Origin: Streptomyces sp. NBC_01260
Lineage (GTDB): Bacteria; Actinomycetota; Actinomycetes; Streptomycetales; Streptomycetaceae
Reading direction: 5' to 3'
Length of the DNA: 64,000 bases
Assembly: GCF_036226405.1 (NCBI RefSeq)
Contig: NZ_CP108464.1
Span: 5,394,001-5,458,000 of the forward strand
Shown: in pieces, positions 1 to 7,759 of the stretch
Position numbering within the stretch: position 1 is the first letter of the stretch
How the letters are laid out: each line of letters begins with the position of its first letter
Made by a program: the position numbers and the translations under genes
The notes under the pieces: generated by a model
What the model saw: the letters and a program-made list of their open reading frames with translations, nothing else
What the model was told of the DNA's origin: nothing
Databases searched by the model: none

Positions 1-565
1 CGGCGGCGTATCCGGTTTGCCTGAGGAGCTCGGCGTAGTGCTTCCACACCGGCAGCACGGTGGGTACCTGCTCCAGGACAACCACGTCATAGGGCTTTCC
101 GCGGCTGAGCTTGGCCTCCATGATCCAGCGCAGTGGTTGGAGGACGAGCCCCGTGCGCTCGTCGGACATGGTGTCGGTCTCGGCCTTGGCCTCTTTCCAA
201 GCCGCCTCGAAGGACGGGAAGTCCTCATGGCCGACCAAGCTCGTGGCCAGGCGTTTCACGTCATCCAGGGCTTTGTGGCCCTTTCGGCTGCCGGCTACGG
301 AGAAGGACTGGCAGGGTGGACCGCCGGTGAGGACGTTTGCGTCCCGCACCTGCGGATCGCACGCACTCAGTACGGCAACGTCCTTCTCCACCGTGGTCAG
401 AAGGCCGGCCGCTTCGCGCGTCGCGCGGGTTGCGTCGTCCCATTCGACCCCAATGCTCTCCACTCCCATGACAGTGGCTGCGATATCGAGGCCACCGGGA
501 CCTGCGAACAAGTCCACGATGCGGAAATGCGCAGGTTGAAGGGGTGAATGAGGTGCGTGGGTCAT
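1..565 (-). CDS. DNA (cytosine-5) methyltransferase, 3' end cut by window edge
   Basis: Open reading frame from an ATG at 565 that reaches the window edge with no stop, so only about 188 N-terminal residues are present. Motif I (DLFAGPGGLD, about residues 18-27) binds AdoMet. Motif IV (GGPPCQSFS, about residues 80-88) carries the catalytic cysteine. Motif VI reads VVLEQVP rather than the usual ENVP. The enzyme should transfer a methyl group from AdoMet to cytosine C5 in DNA. It lies 66 bp downstream of a catalytically degenerate paralogue and a Vsr-like endonuclease on the same strand, which suggests a restriction-modification or defence operon continuing left of the window. Base composition is visibly less GC-rich than the following genes, consistent with transfer. 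Confidence 0.9.
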   Translation of the reverse strand, partial: MTHAPHSPLQPAHFRIVDLFAGPGGLDIAATVMGVESIGVEWDDATRATREAAGLLTTVEKDVAVLSACDPQVRDANVLTGGPPCQSFSVAGSRKGHKALDDVKRLATSLVGHEDFPSFEAAWKEAKAETDTMSDERTGLVLQPLRWIMEAKLSRGKPYDVVVLEQVPTVLPVWKHYAELLRQTGYAA

Positions 566-631
566 GGGATTGAAGTGTAGCCGGCGTTCAGCACCTGCAT
601 TCCCGCATGTTGGAGAGCACTCCGCGCGTGA

Positions 632-1588
632 TCAGACACGCAGCGCATCCGCGATGGCGTCGCCCAGGACCCTGCCGACCGGTGGTGGCGAGGCGTGCCC
701 GATCTGGCGGTACCGGGCCGTCTTCCTTCCCGCGAACCGCCATTCGCTGGGAAACCCCTGCAGCAGCGCGGCCTGCTCGTCCGTGAGCTTGATCATGTCC
801 GGGGAGCCGTCGAGCTCGGGGCCCGGGACCTCGTCGGCCAGCGCACCCCCATTGACCCCCATGCGGGCCCAAGCCTTCTTCGTCCCCGTGGGGCCCAGGT
901 CGGCACCCCCGCGGTTATCCGAGCCGCCCACCAGCGTAGGCGCCACACTGATCGCCTGAGCCGCCCAGGCATCGGCGTCCCGCCACCCGCGGGCCGCCAT
1001 CGAACGACGCAGCGCCTTGCCCACCGAGACGTACTCCGTGACCGTCGCCCCCGGCGGCCTGAACGAGTCGAAGTACCGCTCCTTGAGCGCCACGAGCACG
1101 CCCTGCTTCCGATCCTGCGGTACGCCGAAGTCAGCCGCGTTCAGTACGAACCAGCGCAACCGGTACCCGAGATGTTCCAGCTCTTTGCGGACGAAGTCGC
1201 GCAAGGGCTCGAACTCCGGGGAATCCACCAGTCCGGGCACGTTCTCGATGAGCAGGCCGCGCGGTTGGACGGAGTGAGCAAGGAGGACCGCCGCCTCCAG
1301 GAGGCGTTGTTCCTTCTCGGTCTCGGACCGGGCGGCGGTCGCACTCGACCTCACCCGGGGCAGGCCCGCCGACAGCAGGTCGACGTCGTAGGTCTCCGGG
1401 TACTCGTCGGGGACGAAGTCCAGCAGATCCATCTCCAGAACGTTCCACTCCGGACGGTTCATGCGCAGCGTCTCGCAGGCCACCGGTTTGTCGTCCAGCA
1501 GCAGTACAGGGCTGAAACCCGACTGCTCCAGGCCCAACGCCAGCCCGCCCGCTCCAGCGCACACGTCCACGAATCGCATTTCGTTCAC
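632..1588 (-). CDS. Degenerate C5-cytosine methyltransferase homologue lacking the catalytic Cys
   Basis: A 318-residue Dcm-family protein. The GTG start at 1588 is chosen because it overlaps the upstream vsr stop as GTGA. Motif I (CAGAGGLALG) is intact. Motif VI (LIENVPG) and the C-terminal motif X region (QIGHASPPPVGRVLG) are recognisable. At motif IV, where the family has P-C-Q, the sequence reads SAGLPRVRSS, so the nucleophilic cysteine is replaced by Arg. Motif VIII reads QDRKQ instead of QxRxR. The protein probably still folds and binds AdoMet or DNA but should not methylate by the canonical mechanism. It may act as a recognition partner for the methyltransferase encoded next, or as a sensor; that role is inference. 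Confidence 0.88.
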   Translation of the reverse strand: MNEMRFVDVCAGAGGLALGLEQSGFSPVLLLDDKPVACETLRMNRPEWNVLEMDLLDFVPDEYPETYDVDLLSAGLPRVRSSATAARSETEKEQRLLEAAVLLAHSVQPRGLLIENVPGLVDSPEFEPLRDFVRKELEHLGYRLRWFVLNAADFGVPQDRKQGVLVALKERYFDSFRPPGATVTEYVSVGKALRRSMAARGWRDADAWAAQAISVAPTLVGGSDNRGGADLGPTGTKKAWARMGVNGGALADEVPGPELDGSPDMIKLTDEQAALLQGFPSEWRFAGRKTARYRQIGHASPPPVGRVLGDAIADALRV

Positions 1589-2040
1589 AGGTCCCCACCC
1601 TCTTGTCGCGTCCGTCTCGCGGAACGCTCCCGGTCGACAGCCTTCGCCACCCGTTCGGCCACCCCGCCAGGGGCTTCGTGCTCCCAGAACCGCAGGACCG
1701 TCCATCCCTCAGCAACCAGATGCGCGGTCGTTTCCGCATCCCTCGCCATGTTGCGATCGAGCTTCTGCCGCCACCACTCAGCATTCGATCTGGGTCGCGT
1801 CGCGTGTTCGGGGCAGCCGTGCCAGAAACAGCCGTCGAGGAAAACCGCCACCTTGGCCCGGGTGAAGGCGATGTCGATCGTCCGCCGGGACATGTCCGGG
1901 ACCCGCTCATTGACCCGATAGCGATAGCCGGAAGCGTGCAACAGCCTTCTGACCGCCACTTCGGGCGCCGTGTCGCGGCTCGCTTGGCGGCTCATCCGGG
2001 CGGAGACCCCGGGGGACGAAGGCTTGGCAGTGCTCATCAC
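1585..2040 (-). CDS. vsr: Very short patch repair (Vsr-like) endonuclease
   Basis: About 151 residues, close to the usual length for Vsr. The core reads RTIDIAFTRAKVAVFLDGCFW followed by HGCPEH: the catalytic Asp sits in IDIAF and the Cys/His residues resemble the structural zinc site. The downstream NAEWWRQKLDRN region is also typical. Vsr nicks T:G mismatches left by deamination of 5-methylcytosine, so it fits beside Dcm-type methyltransferases. Many Vsr-fold proteins are instead restriction nucleases of defence systems. Start is GTG 2040 or ATG 2037, with AGGA a few bases upstream. It is translationally coupled to the next gene by a 4-bp overlap. Confidence 0.93.
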   Translation of the reverse strand: MMSTAKPSSPGVSARMSRQASRDTAPEVAVRRLLHASGYRYRVNERVPDMSRRTIDIAFTRAKVAVFLDGCFWHGCPEHATRPRSNAEWWRQKLDRNMARDAETTAHLVAEGWTVLRFWEHEAPGGVAERVAKAVDRERSARRTRQEGGDL

Positions 2041-2181
2041 TGCACAGTTTCCTACGCTCCGGTCGGTTCCGGATCAATGATCGCGAAATCGCCCCCACCG
2101 AATCGATGGCGCGGAGCCACGGCAGGGCGCTCGGCAAGGCAGGAGCTGGCCGTCATCCGGCCACTCAACGCGGTGCGCAGG

Positions 2182-2694
2182 CTAGACACCGCCGCTGACA
2201 CTGCCCCCGGCGCCCAACTCCCGTACGTACCCCACCCCCCGCATCCCGTTCAGCACCACCTCCTCGCCCGTCGCGACGAACCCCGTCCGCGTCAGGACCG
2301 CCCGGGACGCGGTGTTGGTGACAGTGGCCGCCGCGCGGAGCGTGGTCAGGGCGTACGTGGTCGTGCACAGGGTGAAGAGGCGGCGGACCGCCGCCGTGGC
2401 CAGGCCGCGGCCCGTCGCCTTCTCGGCCAGGCGGAAGCCCAGGTCCGCGGTGCCGTTCGCCGCGTCGACCAGGTTGAAGCGGCCCAGCACCTCGCCGTCC
2501 TCCGCCACCAGGAGGTGGAAGTGGCAGGTGCCGGCCGCCTGCTCGGTGAGCAGGGCCTCGTGGCGGGCGGCGAAGTGGGTGAAGTAGTCGTCGCCGCGGT
2601 CCGGTATCGAGGCCGCGAAGAACGCGCGGTTCTCCTGCTCGAACGCGAGGAGGGCCGGGGCGTGGTCGGCGCGCAGGCGCTGGAGTTCGGGCAT
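2182..2694 (-). CDS. GNAT family N-acetyltransferase (RimJ-like)
   Basis: A 170-residue protein with a GNAT fold. The central strand and acetyl-CoA loop are seen as ADLGFRLAEKATGRGLATAAV (about residues 95-115), followed by the alpha-beta segment ending NTASRAVLTRTGFVATGEE. This arrangement is typical of RimJ/RimL acetyltransferases that modify protein N-termini or small amines; the substrate cannot be told from sequence. The ATG at 2694 is preferred; an in-frame start at 2730 would add 12 residues without a better ribosome site. It is probably a monocistronic housekeeping gene lying between the vsr gene and the SEC-C protein gene. Confidence 0.88.
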   Translation of the reverse strand: MPELQRLRADHAPALLAFEQENRAFFAASIPDRGDDYFTHFAARHEALLTEQAAGTCHFHLLVAEDGEVLGRFNLVDAANGTADLGFRLAEKATGRGLATAAVRRLFTLCTTTYALTTLRAAATVTNTASRAVLTRTGFVATGEEVVLNGMRGVGYVRELGAGGSVSGGV

Positions 2695-2769
2695 GGCGGA
2701 ACCGTACCCAGTCGGTTCGCGCCCCGGCATCCGATATCGGGGACGTGGTACGGGCGCAGGACCCGCCTC

Positions 2770-3774
2770 CTACAACGCGCCCCCGTGGCAGTCCCGGTAC
2801 GGGCGTCCCGTGCCGCACCAGCAGGCCGCGCTCCTCGCCGGCGGCCACGGGACCGCGCGGCCGCGGGCCGCGAGGGTGGTGGCGTACTGGGGGAGCAGGT
2901 CCGGGTCGGCCGGGGAGGCGGCCTCGGAGGCGGCGAACGCCTCGTACGACGGGACCGTGCCCGTCACGATGCCGAGGTTCGGGGTGCCCGTCGCATGGAG
3001 GTCGCGCAGGGCCGTCTCCAGGCGGGCCAGGTGGTCCGGGTGGGAGGCGTACTCGCTGCCGAGGCCCGGGTACGCGGTGAGGAGCTCGTTCAGTTCGGCT
3101 TCCGGCCAGTGCAGCACCGCCACCGGGAAGGGGCGGGAGAGTGCGGTGCGGTAGGTGCCGAGTTCGGCGCGCAGGCGGGTGATCTCGGCGCGCAGCTCGC
3201 CCGGGTCCGAGGAGCCCAGGGCCCACAGGCGCTTCGGGTCGTGGAGTTCGTCCAGCGGGACGGCCGCCGTGTGGAGCGTGTCGGCCAGCTCGTCCCAGGC
3301 ATCGTGCCGGACGCCCATCAGGCGGCGCACCCGGTGGCGGCCGGTCAGCAACGACTGGGTGGCGTACGGGACTTCCTCACCCGGTGCGATGAGCAGGGTG
3401 AGGGCCGTGGAGAAGTAGTCGTGGGCCGCCTCCAGCTCGTCGTGGGCCTCCAGGGTCTCCGCCGCGATCTCCCAGGGAGCCGCCTCCAGCGGGCCCGCCG
3501 CGCGGATGCCGTCGATGATCGCGCGGGCCTCGGCCTCGTGGCCGTACTCCCACAGGTTGGCGGCGTTGAGCGCCTTCACCAGGTGCGGGTGTTCGGTGCC
3601 GGGGTCGTTGAGCAGTTCGTCGTAGAGCGTCGTGGCGCGGGCGCGGTCGCCGGCGAGCTCCAGGTGGGCCGCGGCCTGGAGGAGCAGCGGCTCGTGGTCC
3701 TCGGGGTACTGCGCCGCGGTGCGCAGCAGGCGCTCGGCTTCGGTGGTGTGGTCGGCAGGCGTGTCGGGGCGCAT
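2770..3774 (-). CDS. SEC-C motif protein with TPR-like helical repeats
   Basis: A 334-residue protein. The first two thirds are helical and repeat-like (AERLLRTAAQYPEDHEPLLL, then RARATTLYDELLNDPG), resembling tetratricopeptide repeats. The C-terminus is a compact SEC-C zinc motif, ACWCGTGRPYRDCHGG, with the C-x-C and C-H ligands in place. SEC-C tails occur on SecA and on many accessory proteins that contact ribosomes or protein partners. No enzymatic motif is visible. ATG at 3774 is taken as the start because upstream sequence has no good ribosome site. The gene is divergent from the sortase gene that begins about 80 bp away. Confidence 0.85.
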   Translation of the reverse strand: MRPDTPADHTTEAERLLRTAAQYPEDHEPLLLQAAAHLELAGDRARATTLYDELLNDPGTEHPHLVKALNAANLWEYGHEAEARAIIDGIRAAGPLEAAPWEIAAETLEAHDELEAAHDYFSTALTLLIAPGEEVPYATQSLLTGRHRVRRLMGVRHDAWDELADTLHTAAVPLDELHDPKRLWALGSSDPGELRAEITRLRAELGTYRTALSRPFPVAVLHWPEAELNELLTAYPGLGSEYASHPDHLARLETALRDLHATGTPNLGIVTGTVPSYEAFAASEAASPADPDLLPQYATTLAARGRAVPWPPARSAACWCGTGRPYRDCHGGAL

Positions 3775-3852
3775 GAACCACACCGTACTGCTGTACGGCC
3801 GCGGGACGGAGAGTTGTTCCAGCTCTGGAGAGTTACGGGGCTTGGCCCTATC

Positions 3853-4647
3853 GTGCGGGCCGTGCGGGAGCGGATACCTGTGGTGGTGCAGCGGAGCTCG
3901 CGAGGGCGGCTGGCCGCTGTGCGGGGGCTGTGGACGAGCGCCGAGGTGGTGGTGACCCTCGGCGTCGTTCTGCTGCTGCTCGTCGCCCATCAGCTGTGGT
4001 GGACCAACCGGCAGGCCCGCGCCGGCGCCGCGCACACCGTGCAGGCCCTCCAGCGGGACTGGGGAGCGCCGGCGCCCGAGCCGTCGGGAGGGGCCGCGGA
4101 GACGGAGCAGCCGGCGGACGACAGCCCCGCCGTGTCCACGGGGGACGGGAAGGGCAGCGGCAGGGGTGCGGCCCCGGCCGCCACCGCGCCCCGCCGGTCC
4201 CAGGCGTACGCCGTCATCCGGATCCCGCGCATCGGGCTCACCGCACCCGTCGCCCAGGGCATCAGCAGGAGCGGCGTCCTCGACAAGGGGTACGTCGGCC
4301 ACTACCCCGGCACCGCGCAGCCCGGCGGTTTCGGGAACTTCGCGCTGGCCGCCCACCGCAACACCCACGGCGAACCGTTCCGCTACATCAACCGGCTGCG
4401 CCGCGGCGACCGGGTCACCGTCGAGACCCGGGACTCCGTCTACACGTACACCGTCGACAAGACCCTCGCCCAGACCGGTGCGGGCGACGGCGGGGTCGTG
4501 GCCGCCGTGCCGCGCAGCAATGTGAGGCCGTACGCCGGGTACCGGGCGGCCGGGTCCTATGTGACGTTGACGACGTGTACGCCCGAGTTCACTTCCCGTT
4601 ACCGGCTGGTGGTGTGGGGAAAACTGACGGATGTGCGGGGGAGGTAG
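3853..4647 (+). CDS. Class E sortase
   Basis: About 264 residues. An N-terminal membrane anchor (VVVTLGVVLLLLVAHQLWW, about residues 36-54) is followed by a Ser/Pro/Gly-rich linker and a sortase domain. The catalytic triad is visible as His in AAHRNTHG, Cys in TLTTC and Arg in SRYRLVVWG. Class E enzymes of Streptomyces cut LAxTG-type signals and attach proteins to peptidoglycan. A likely substrate with an LARTG signal is encoded at 12905-14077. Several in-frame GTG codons (3853, 3862, 3880) could be the start; GTG 3880 has a GGAG nine bases upstream, so the N-terminus is uncertain. Confidence 0.9.
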   Translation: MRAVRERIPVVVQRSSRGRLAAVRGLWTSAEVVVTLGVVLLLLVAHQLWWTNRQARAGAAHTVQALQRDWGAPAPEPSGGAAETEQPADDSPAVSTGDGKGSGRGAAPAATAPRRSQAYAVIRIPRIGLTAPVAQGISRSGVLDKGYVGHYPGTAQPGGFGNFALAAHRNTHGEPFRYINRLRRGDRVTVETRDSVYTYTVDKTLAQTGAGDGGVVAAVPRSNVRPYAGYRAAGSYVTLTTCTPEFTSRYRLVVWGKLTDVRGR

Positions 4648-4712
4648 CGGGATGTGTGGGGGAGACGGAGGGATACCGGGAGGGGTACGGGACAGCCCTT
4701 AGGGTCGTCGAC

Positions 4713-4901
4713 GTGCTCAGACGACGTCCGCAGTTGTTGTGGTTGCTGGTTCCCTACGTGCTGTACCTGGGGGCGCTGCCGCTGGTGAACCGGGTCCGTC
4801 CCCTGGTTCTCGGGCTGCCGTTCCTCTTCTTCTGGCTGCTCGGGGCGACGGTGCTGACCCCCGTCGCCGTCTGGCTGGCCCGGCGGGGGGACCGCCGGTG
4901 A
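4713..4901 (+). CDS. DUF3311 small membrane protein
   Basis: A 62-residue protein starting at GTG 4713, with AGGG eight bases upstream. Two hydrophobic helices are visible (WLLVPYVLYLGALPLV and LGLPFLFFWLLGATVLTPVA), ending in a basic tail. This matches DUF3311 proteins, which are almost always encoded directly before a sodium:solute symporter. The stop overlaps the GTG of the symporter as GTGA, so the two are translationally coupled and the product probably acts as a symporter subunit, an inference from the family's gene context. Confidence 0.88.
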   Translation: MLRRRPQLLWLLVPYVLYLGALPLVNRVRPLVLGLPFLFFWLLGATVLTPVAVWLARRGDRR

Positions 4902-6418
4902 ACGCCGCCGTCGCGACCTCCGTCTTCGGGGTCTTCATGGTCGCCACCGTGGCCCTCGGACTGTTCGCCGTGCGCGGGCGGCGTGGGCGGGGCGGGGAAG
5001 AGGGCGGTGGGCTCGCCGAATGGTCGGTGGGCGGGCGCAGTCTGGGGACCGTCTTCATCTGGGTGCTGATGGCCGGGGAGGGCTACACCAGCTTCAGCTA
5101 CCTCGGAGCCGCGGGCTGGGGCTACAACTACGGTGCGCCGGTGCTCTATGTGGTGGCGTACATGTCCTGCGGCTACGCCGTCGGCTACGTCGTCGGGCCC
5201 ATGCTCTGGGCGTACGCGCGCAAGCACGACCTCGTCGGGATCACCGACATGGTGGCGCACCGCTTCGCACGGCCCTGGCTCGGGGCGCTCGTCGCCGTCC
5301 TCGCGACCGTCTTCCTGCTCCCGTACATCCAGCTCCAGATCACCGGCATGGGTGTGGTCGTCTCGACCATCTCCTACGGCGCCATCAGCCTGAACCGGGC
5401 CTACTTCATCGCCTTCGCCGTCACCACCGGCTTCGTCGTCGTCAGCGGGCTGCGCGGCAGCGCGTGGGTGTCCGTGCTGAAGGACGTGATGGTGATCGCC
5501 ACGCTCGGCTTCCTCGCCGTCTACGTGCCGATGCACTACTTCGACGGCTACGGGCCCTTCCTCGACCGCCTCGTCACCGAGAAGAGCGAGTGGCTGACCT
5601 TCCCCGGGCACGGGAACAGCGGCCTCGGACAGGCCTGGTTCATCACCACCTCGTTCCTCAACTCCCTCACCGTCGTGATCTTCCCGACGACCGTCGCCGG
5701 CTATCTCGGCGCCAGGAACGCCGACGTGCTGCGGCGCAACGCGATGTGGCTGCCCGCCTACAACGTCCTGCTGTTCGTGCCGATGCTGCTCGGCATGGCG
5801 GCGCTGTTCGTCGTGCCGGGGCTGGTCGGCGCCGAGTCCAACCTGGCGCTCTTCAAGCTGGTCGTGGACTCGCTGCCGGCCTGGTCGGTCGGGGTCATCG
5901 GCGTCGCGGCCGCACTCTCGTCGATCGTGCCGATGGCCGTCTTCATGCTGGTCATCGGCACGATGTGGGGACGCAGCGTGCTCTCGCTCGTGCCGCGCTG
6001 GGAGCAGCGGCAAAAGGGCGCGGCCCAGGTGGTCGTCGTGATCGCGGGCAGCCTGGCCCTGCTGCTCACGTACACCGCGCCGAACACCCTCGTACGGCTC
6101 TCGCTGATCTCGTACGAGGGGATGGCGCAGCTGCTCCCCATGGTGCTGCTCGGGCTGATGTGGCGGCGGTTGACGCTGCTCGGGGCGATGAGCGGGCTGG
6201 TCGTCGGGGTGGGGGTGGTGTGCGGGTTCGTCTTCACGGAGAACGATCCGGTGTGGGGCGTGAACGCGGGCATCGTCGCGCTCGGCGCGAATCTGGCCGT
6301 CGCGCTGGCGGTGACGTACGCGGGGCCGCGCGAGCGCGACGAGCGGCCGGACGAGGACGTGCTGGCGCGGGACGAGATCGATGACGACGAGGAGGCGGGC
6401 GCCGCGGTGGCGGGGTGA
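4898..6418 (+). CDS. Sodium:solute symporter family protein
   Basis: A 506-residue integral membrane protein with about 13 predicted helices. It has the SSS-family opening (EWSVGGRSLGTVFIWVLMAG) and the motif GYVVGPMLWAYARKHDLVGI typical of the group that pairs with DUF3311 partners. These carriers move monocarboxylates or similar anions together with sodium; the substrate is not identifiable here. The C-terminus is acidic (DEIDDDEEAG). GTG 4898 is chosen because it overlaps the stop of the DUF3311 gene; the longer upstream extension is the other gene read out of frame. Confidence 0.92.
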   Translation: MNAAVATSVFGVFMVATVALGLFAVRGRRGRGGEEGGGLAEWSVGGRSLGTVFIWVLMAGEGYTSFSYLGAAGWGYNYGAPVLYVVAYMSCGYAVGYVVGPMLWAYARKHDLVGITDMVAHRFARPWLGALVAVLATVFLLPYIQLQITGMGVVVSTISYGAISLNRAYFIAFAVTTGFVVVSGLRGSAWVSVLKDVMVIATLGFLAVYVPMHYFDGYGPFLDRLVTEKSEWLTFPGHGNSGLGQAWFITTSFLNSLTVVIFPTTVAGYLGARNADVLRRNAMWLPAYNVLLFVPMLLGMAALFVVPGLVGAESNLALFKLVVDSLPAWSVGVIGVAAALSSIVPMAVFMLVIGTMWGRSVLSLVPRWEQRQKGAAQVVVVIAGSLALLLTYTAPNTLVRLSLISYEGMAQLLPMVLLGLMWRRLTLLGAMSGLVVGVGVVCGFVFTENDPVWGVNAGIVALGANLAVALAVTYAGPRERDERPDEDVLARDEIDDDEEAGAAVAG

Positions 6419-6500
6419 GACCCGCTGGGACCGCGTACGTAACCGCGTACACAGGTGAGGCGGGTGCGGTCGTGCGTCGCGTGTGGTGGGCGCGTGGGGC

Positions 6501-6882
6501 TCAGCGGCGCTCCCGAAGCAGCAGGACCGTGACCGTCGCCAGCAGCGCCAGTCCCACCGACAGCAGCAGCGCGCCGTTCGCGCCGGTGCCGGTCGTGGCG
6601 ATCGCGATCGTCACCGCCACACCCGCCGACGAGCCGATATGGCGGGCCGTGTTGTTCGCGCCGGAGCCCATCGCCGCCCGTTCCGGCTCCACCGACTCGA
6701 CCGCCAGCCGGGGCAGCGCGGCGTTCAGCAGCCCGCTGCCGATGCCCGACACGACCAGGGCCGCGACCAGCCGCAGCCACACCCCCGGGCCCGGGTGCGC
6801 GGTGACCCTCGGGGTGCCGAGCAGGGACAGCACGTCCACCGCGTGCAGGGCGAAGCCCGCGGCCAGCTGGTGGCGGGGCGTG
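6501..6882 (-). pseudogene. C-terminal remnant of an MFS transporter
   Basis: About 125 codons encode only the last three or four helices of a drug-exporter type MFS protein: the segments LRLVAALVVSGIGSGLLNAA, the family loop AAMGSGANNTARHIGSSAG and a final helix LLLSVGLALLATVTVLLL before the stop at 6501. Roughly the first 300 residues of a normal transporter are missing. Upstream of about 6882 the frame loses all MFS character and runs into a different plus-strand coding segment and a tandem repeat. It is best read as a truncated, non-functional gene. Confidence 0.75.
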
Positions 6883-7122
6883 ACCCGGCCCGTCGCCTGC
6901 GGCACGGAACTGGGGGCGTACGGCGAGTGCCCGGCCTGCGCCGTGCCCGTACCGCCCGAGGACATCGAGATGCGGCCCGGTGACGGGCTGGATCCGGACC
7001 CGGACAATCCGGTCTGCCGCGAACTGCTGCTGCCCCGTAGGCTCCTGCTGCCGATCGGAACCGATCGCGGAACCGATCGCGGAACCGATCGCGGAACCGA
7101 TCGCGGAACCGATCGCACCTGA
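6880..7122 (+). CDS. Small Cys-containing protein with C-terminal GTDR repeats, unknown
   Basis: An 80-residue reading frame from GTG 6880 with normal Streptomyces third-position GC. It begins MTRPVACGTELGAYGECPAC, in which C-x8-C-x2-C could be half of a zinc ribbon, continues acidic (PGDGLDPDPDN), then ELLLPRRLLLPI, and ends in five GTDR repeats produced by a 12-bp tandem repeat. It begins exactly where the opposite-strand MFS remnant stops making sense, so it may be a real small gene or the 3' part of a larger gene brought in by recombination. No function can be assigned. Confidence 0.45.
   Translation: MTRPVACGTELGAYGECPACAVPVPPEDIEMRPGDGLDPDPDNPVCRELLLPRRLLLPIGTDRGTDRGTDRGTDRGTDRT
7057..7116. 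repeat. 12-bp tandem repeat, five perfect copies
   Basis: Five exact head-to-tail copies of GGAACCGATCGC. The unit length is a multiple of three, so the plus-strand frame gains five Gly-Thr-Asp-Arg units without a frameshift. Perfect copy identity suggests recent slippage expansion. Confidence 0.97.
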
Positions 7123-7296
7123 GGCCCTCCGGGGCCCGCCGATGCCTGCCCGGGCCCGTCGGGATGCGGCGAGGCGTGCCTGGGGTCACCGACGCCGATC
7201 GCGTACGAGGCCGGCTGACGCCGATCGTGTATAACGGTTAAAGGTTGAAGTGCCGCTTCACTGTGCGGCCGCAGGAGTGTGAAAGGGGGAGGACCC

Positions 7297-7632
7297 ATGG
7301 GCGCAGGTGCCAAGAACCGCTTGCGCGGTGGCCTCGCCCGGCTGCTCCGTCCCGCCGGCCTGCTGCTCTTCTTCCTCACCGAGGTCCTGCTCGCCGAGGG
7401 CGGCAGCCTCTCCGCCGCGGTCGCGCTCGCCGCCACCGCTGCCGCCGGTACCGCACTCGTCGCCTGCTCGGTCATGAGCGCCCGCTGCGCCGTCCCGGTG
7501 CCCCGCACCCGGGTCCGTACCGCCATGCGCGACCGGGAGAAACGCACCGCGTTCCTGCCGCAACGCGACCCCGACGCCAAGGGGCGCAGGCGCCCCCGAG
7601 CCCCCGGCCGGGTCCTCCTGACGGCCGCGTAG
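7297..7632 (+). CDS. DUF6412-type small membrane protein
   Basis: A 111-residue protein starting at ATG 7297 just after a strong GGGGGAGGA ribosome site. It has two hydrophobic helices (LLRPAGLLLFFLTEVLLAEG and AVALAATAAAGTALVACSVM), a short Cys-containing loop and a basic C-terminal tail (KGRRRPRAPGR). This is the DUF6412 pattern, usually found next to a yidC paralogue as here, with 127 bp between the genes. A role beside the membrane insertase is likely but not demonstrated. Confidence 0.85.
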   Translation: MGAGAKNRLRGGLARLLRPAGLLLFFLTEVLLAEGGSLSAAVALAATAAAGTALVACSVMSARCAVPVPRTRVRTAMRDREKRTAFLPQRDPDAKGRRRPRAPGRVLLTAA

Positions 7633-7759
7633 GGCTCCCCTTTTCCCCTCCTTCGTCCAGGTGCGCACGCCGTGTGCGTGCGCGTGGGCGCCCCGCGCGG
7701 ATCGTCATGCCGAAGTTGATCCACTTCCCGGCACGACGAGACCCCCGGAGGGCTCATCC

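Noticed and set aside
1603..3852. A long plus-strand open frame upstream of the class E sortase
   Set aside because: It reads through the antisense of vsr, GNAT and SEC-C genes; the sortase start must lie near 3853.
7057..7116. Possible CRISPR or regulatory array from 12-bp repeats
   Set aside because: Copies are directly adjacent with no spacers, so it is a simple tandem repeat.
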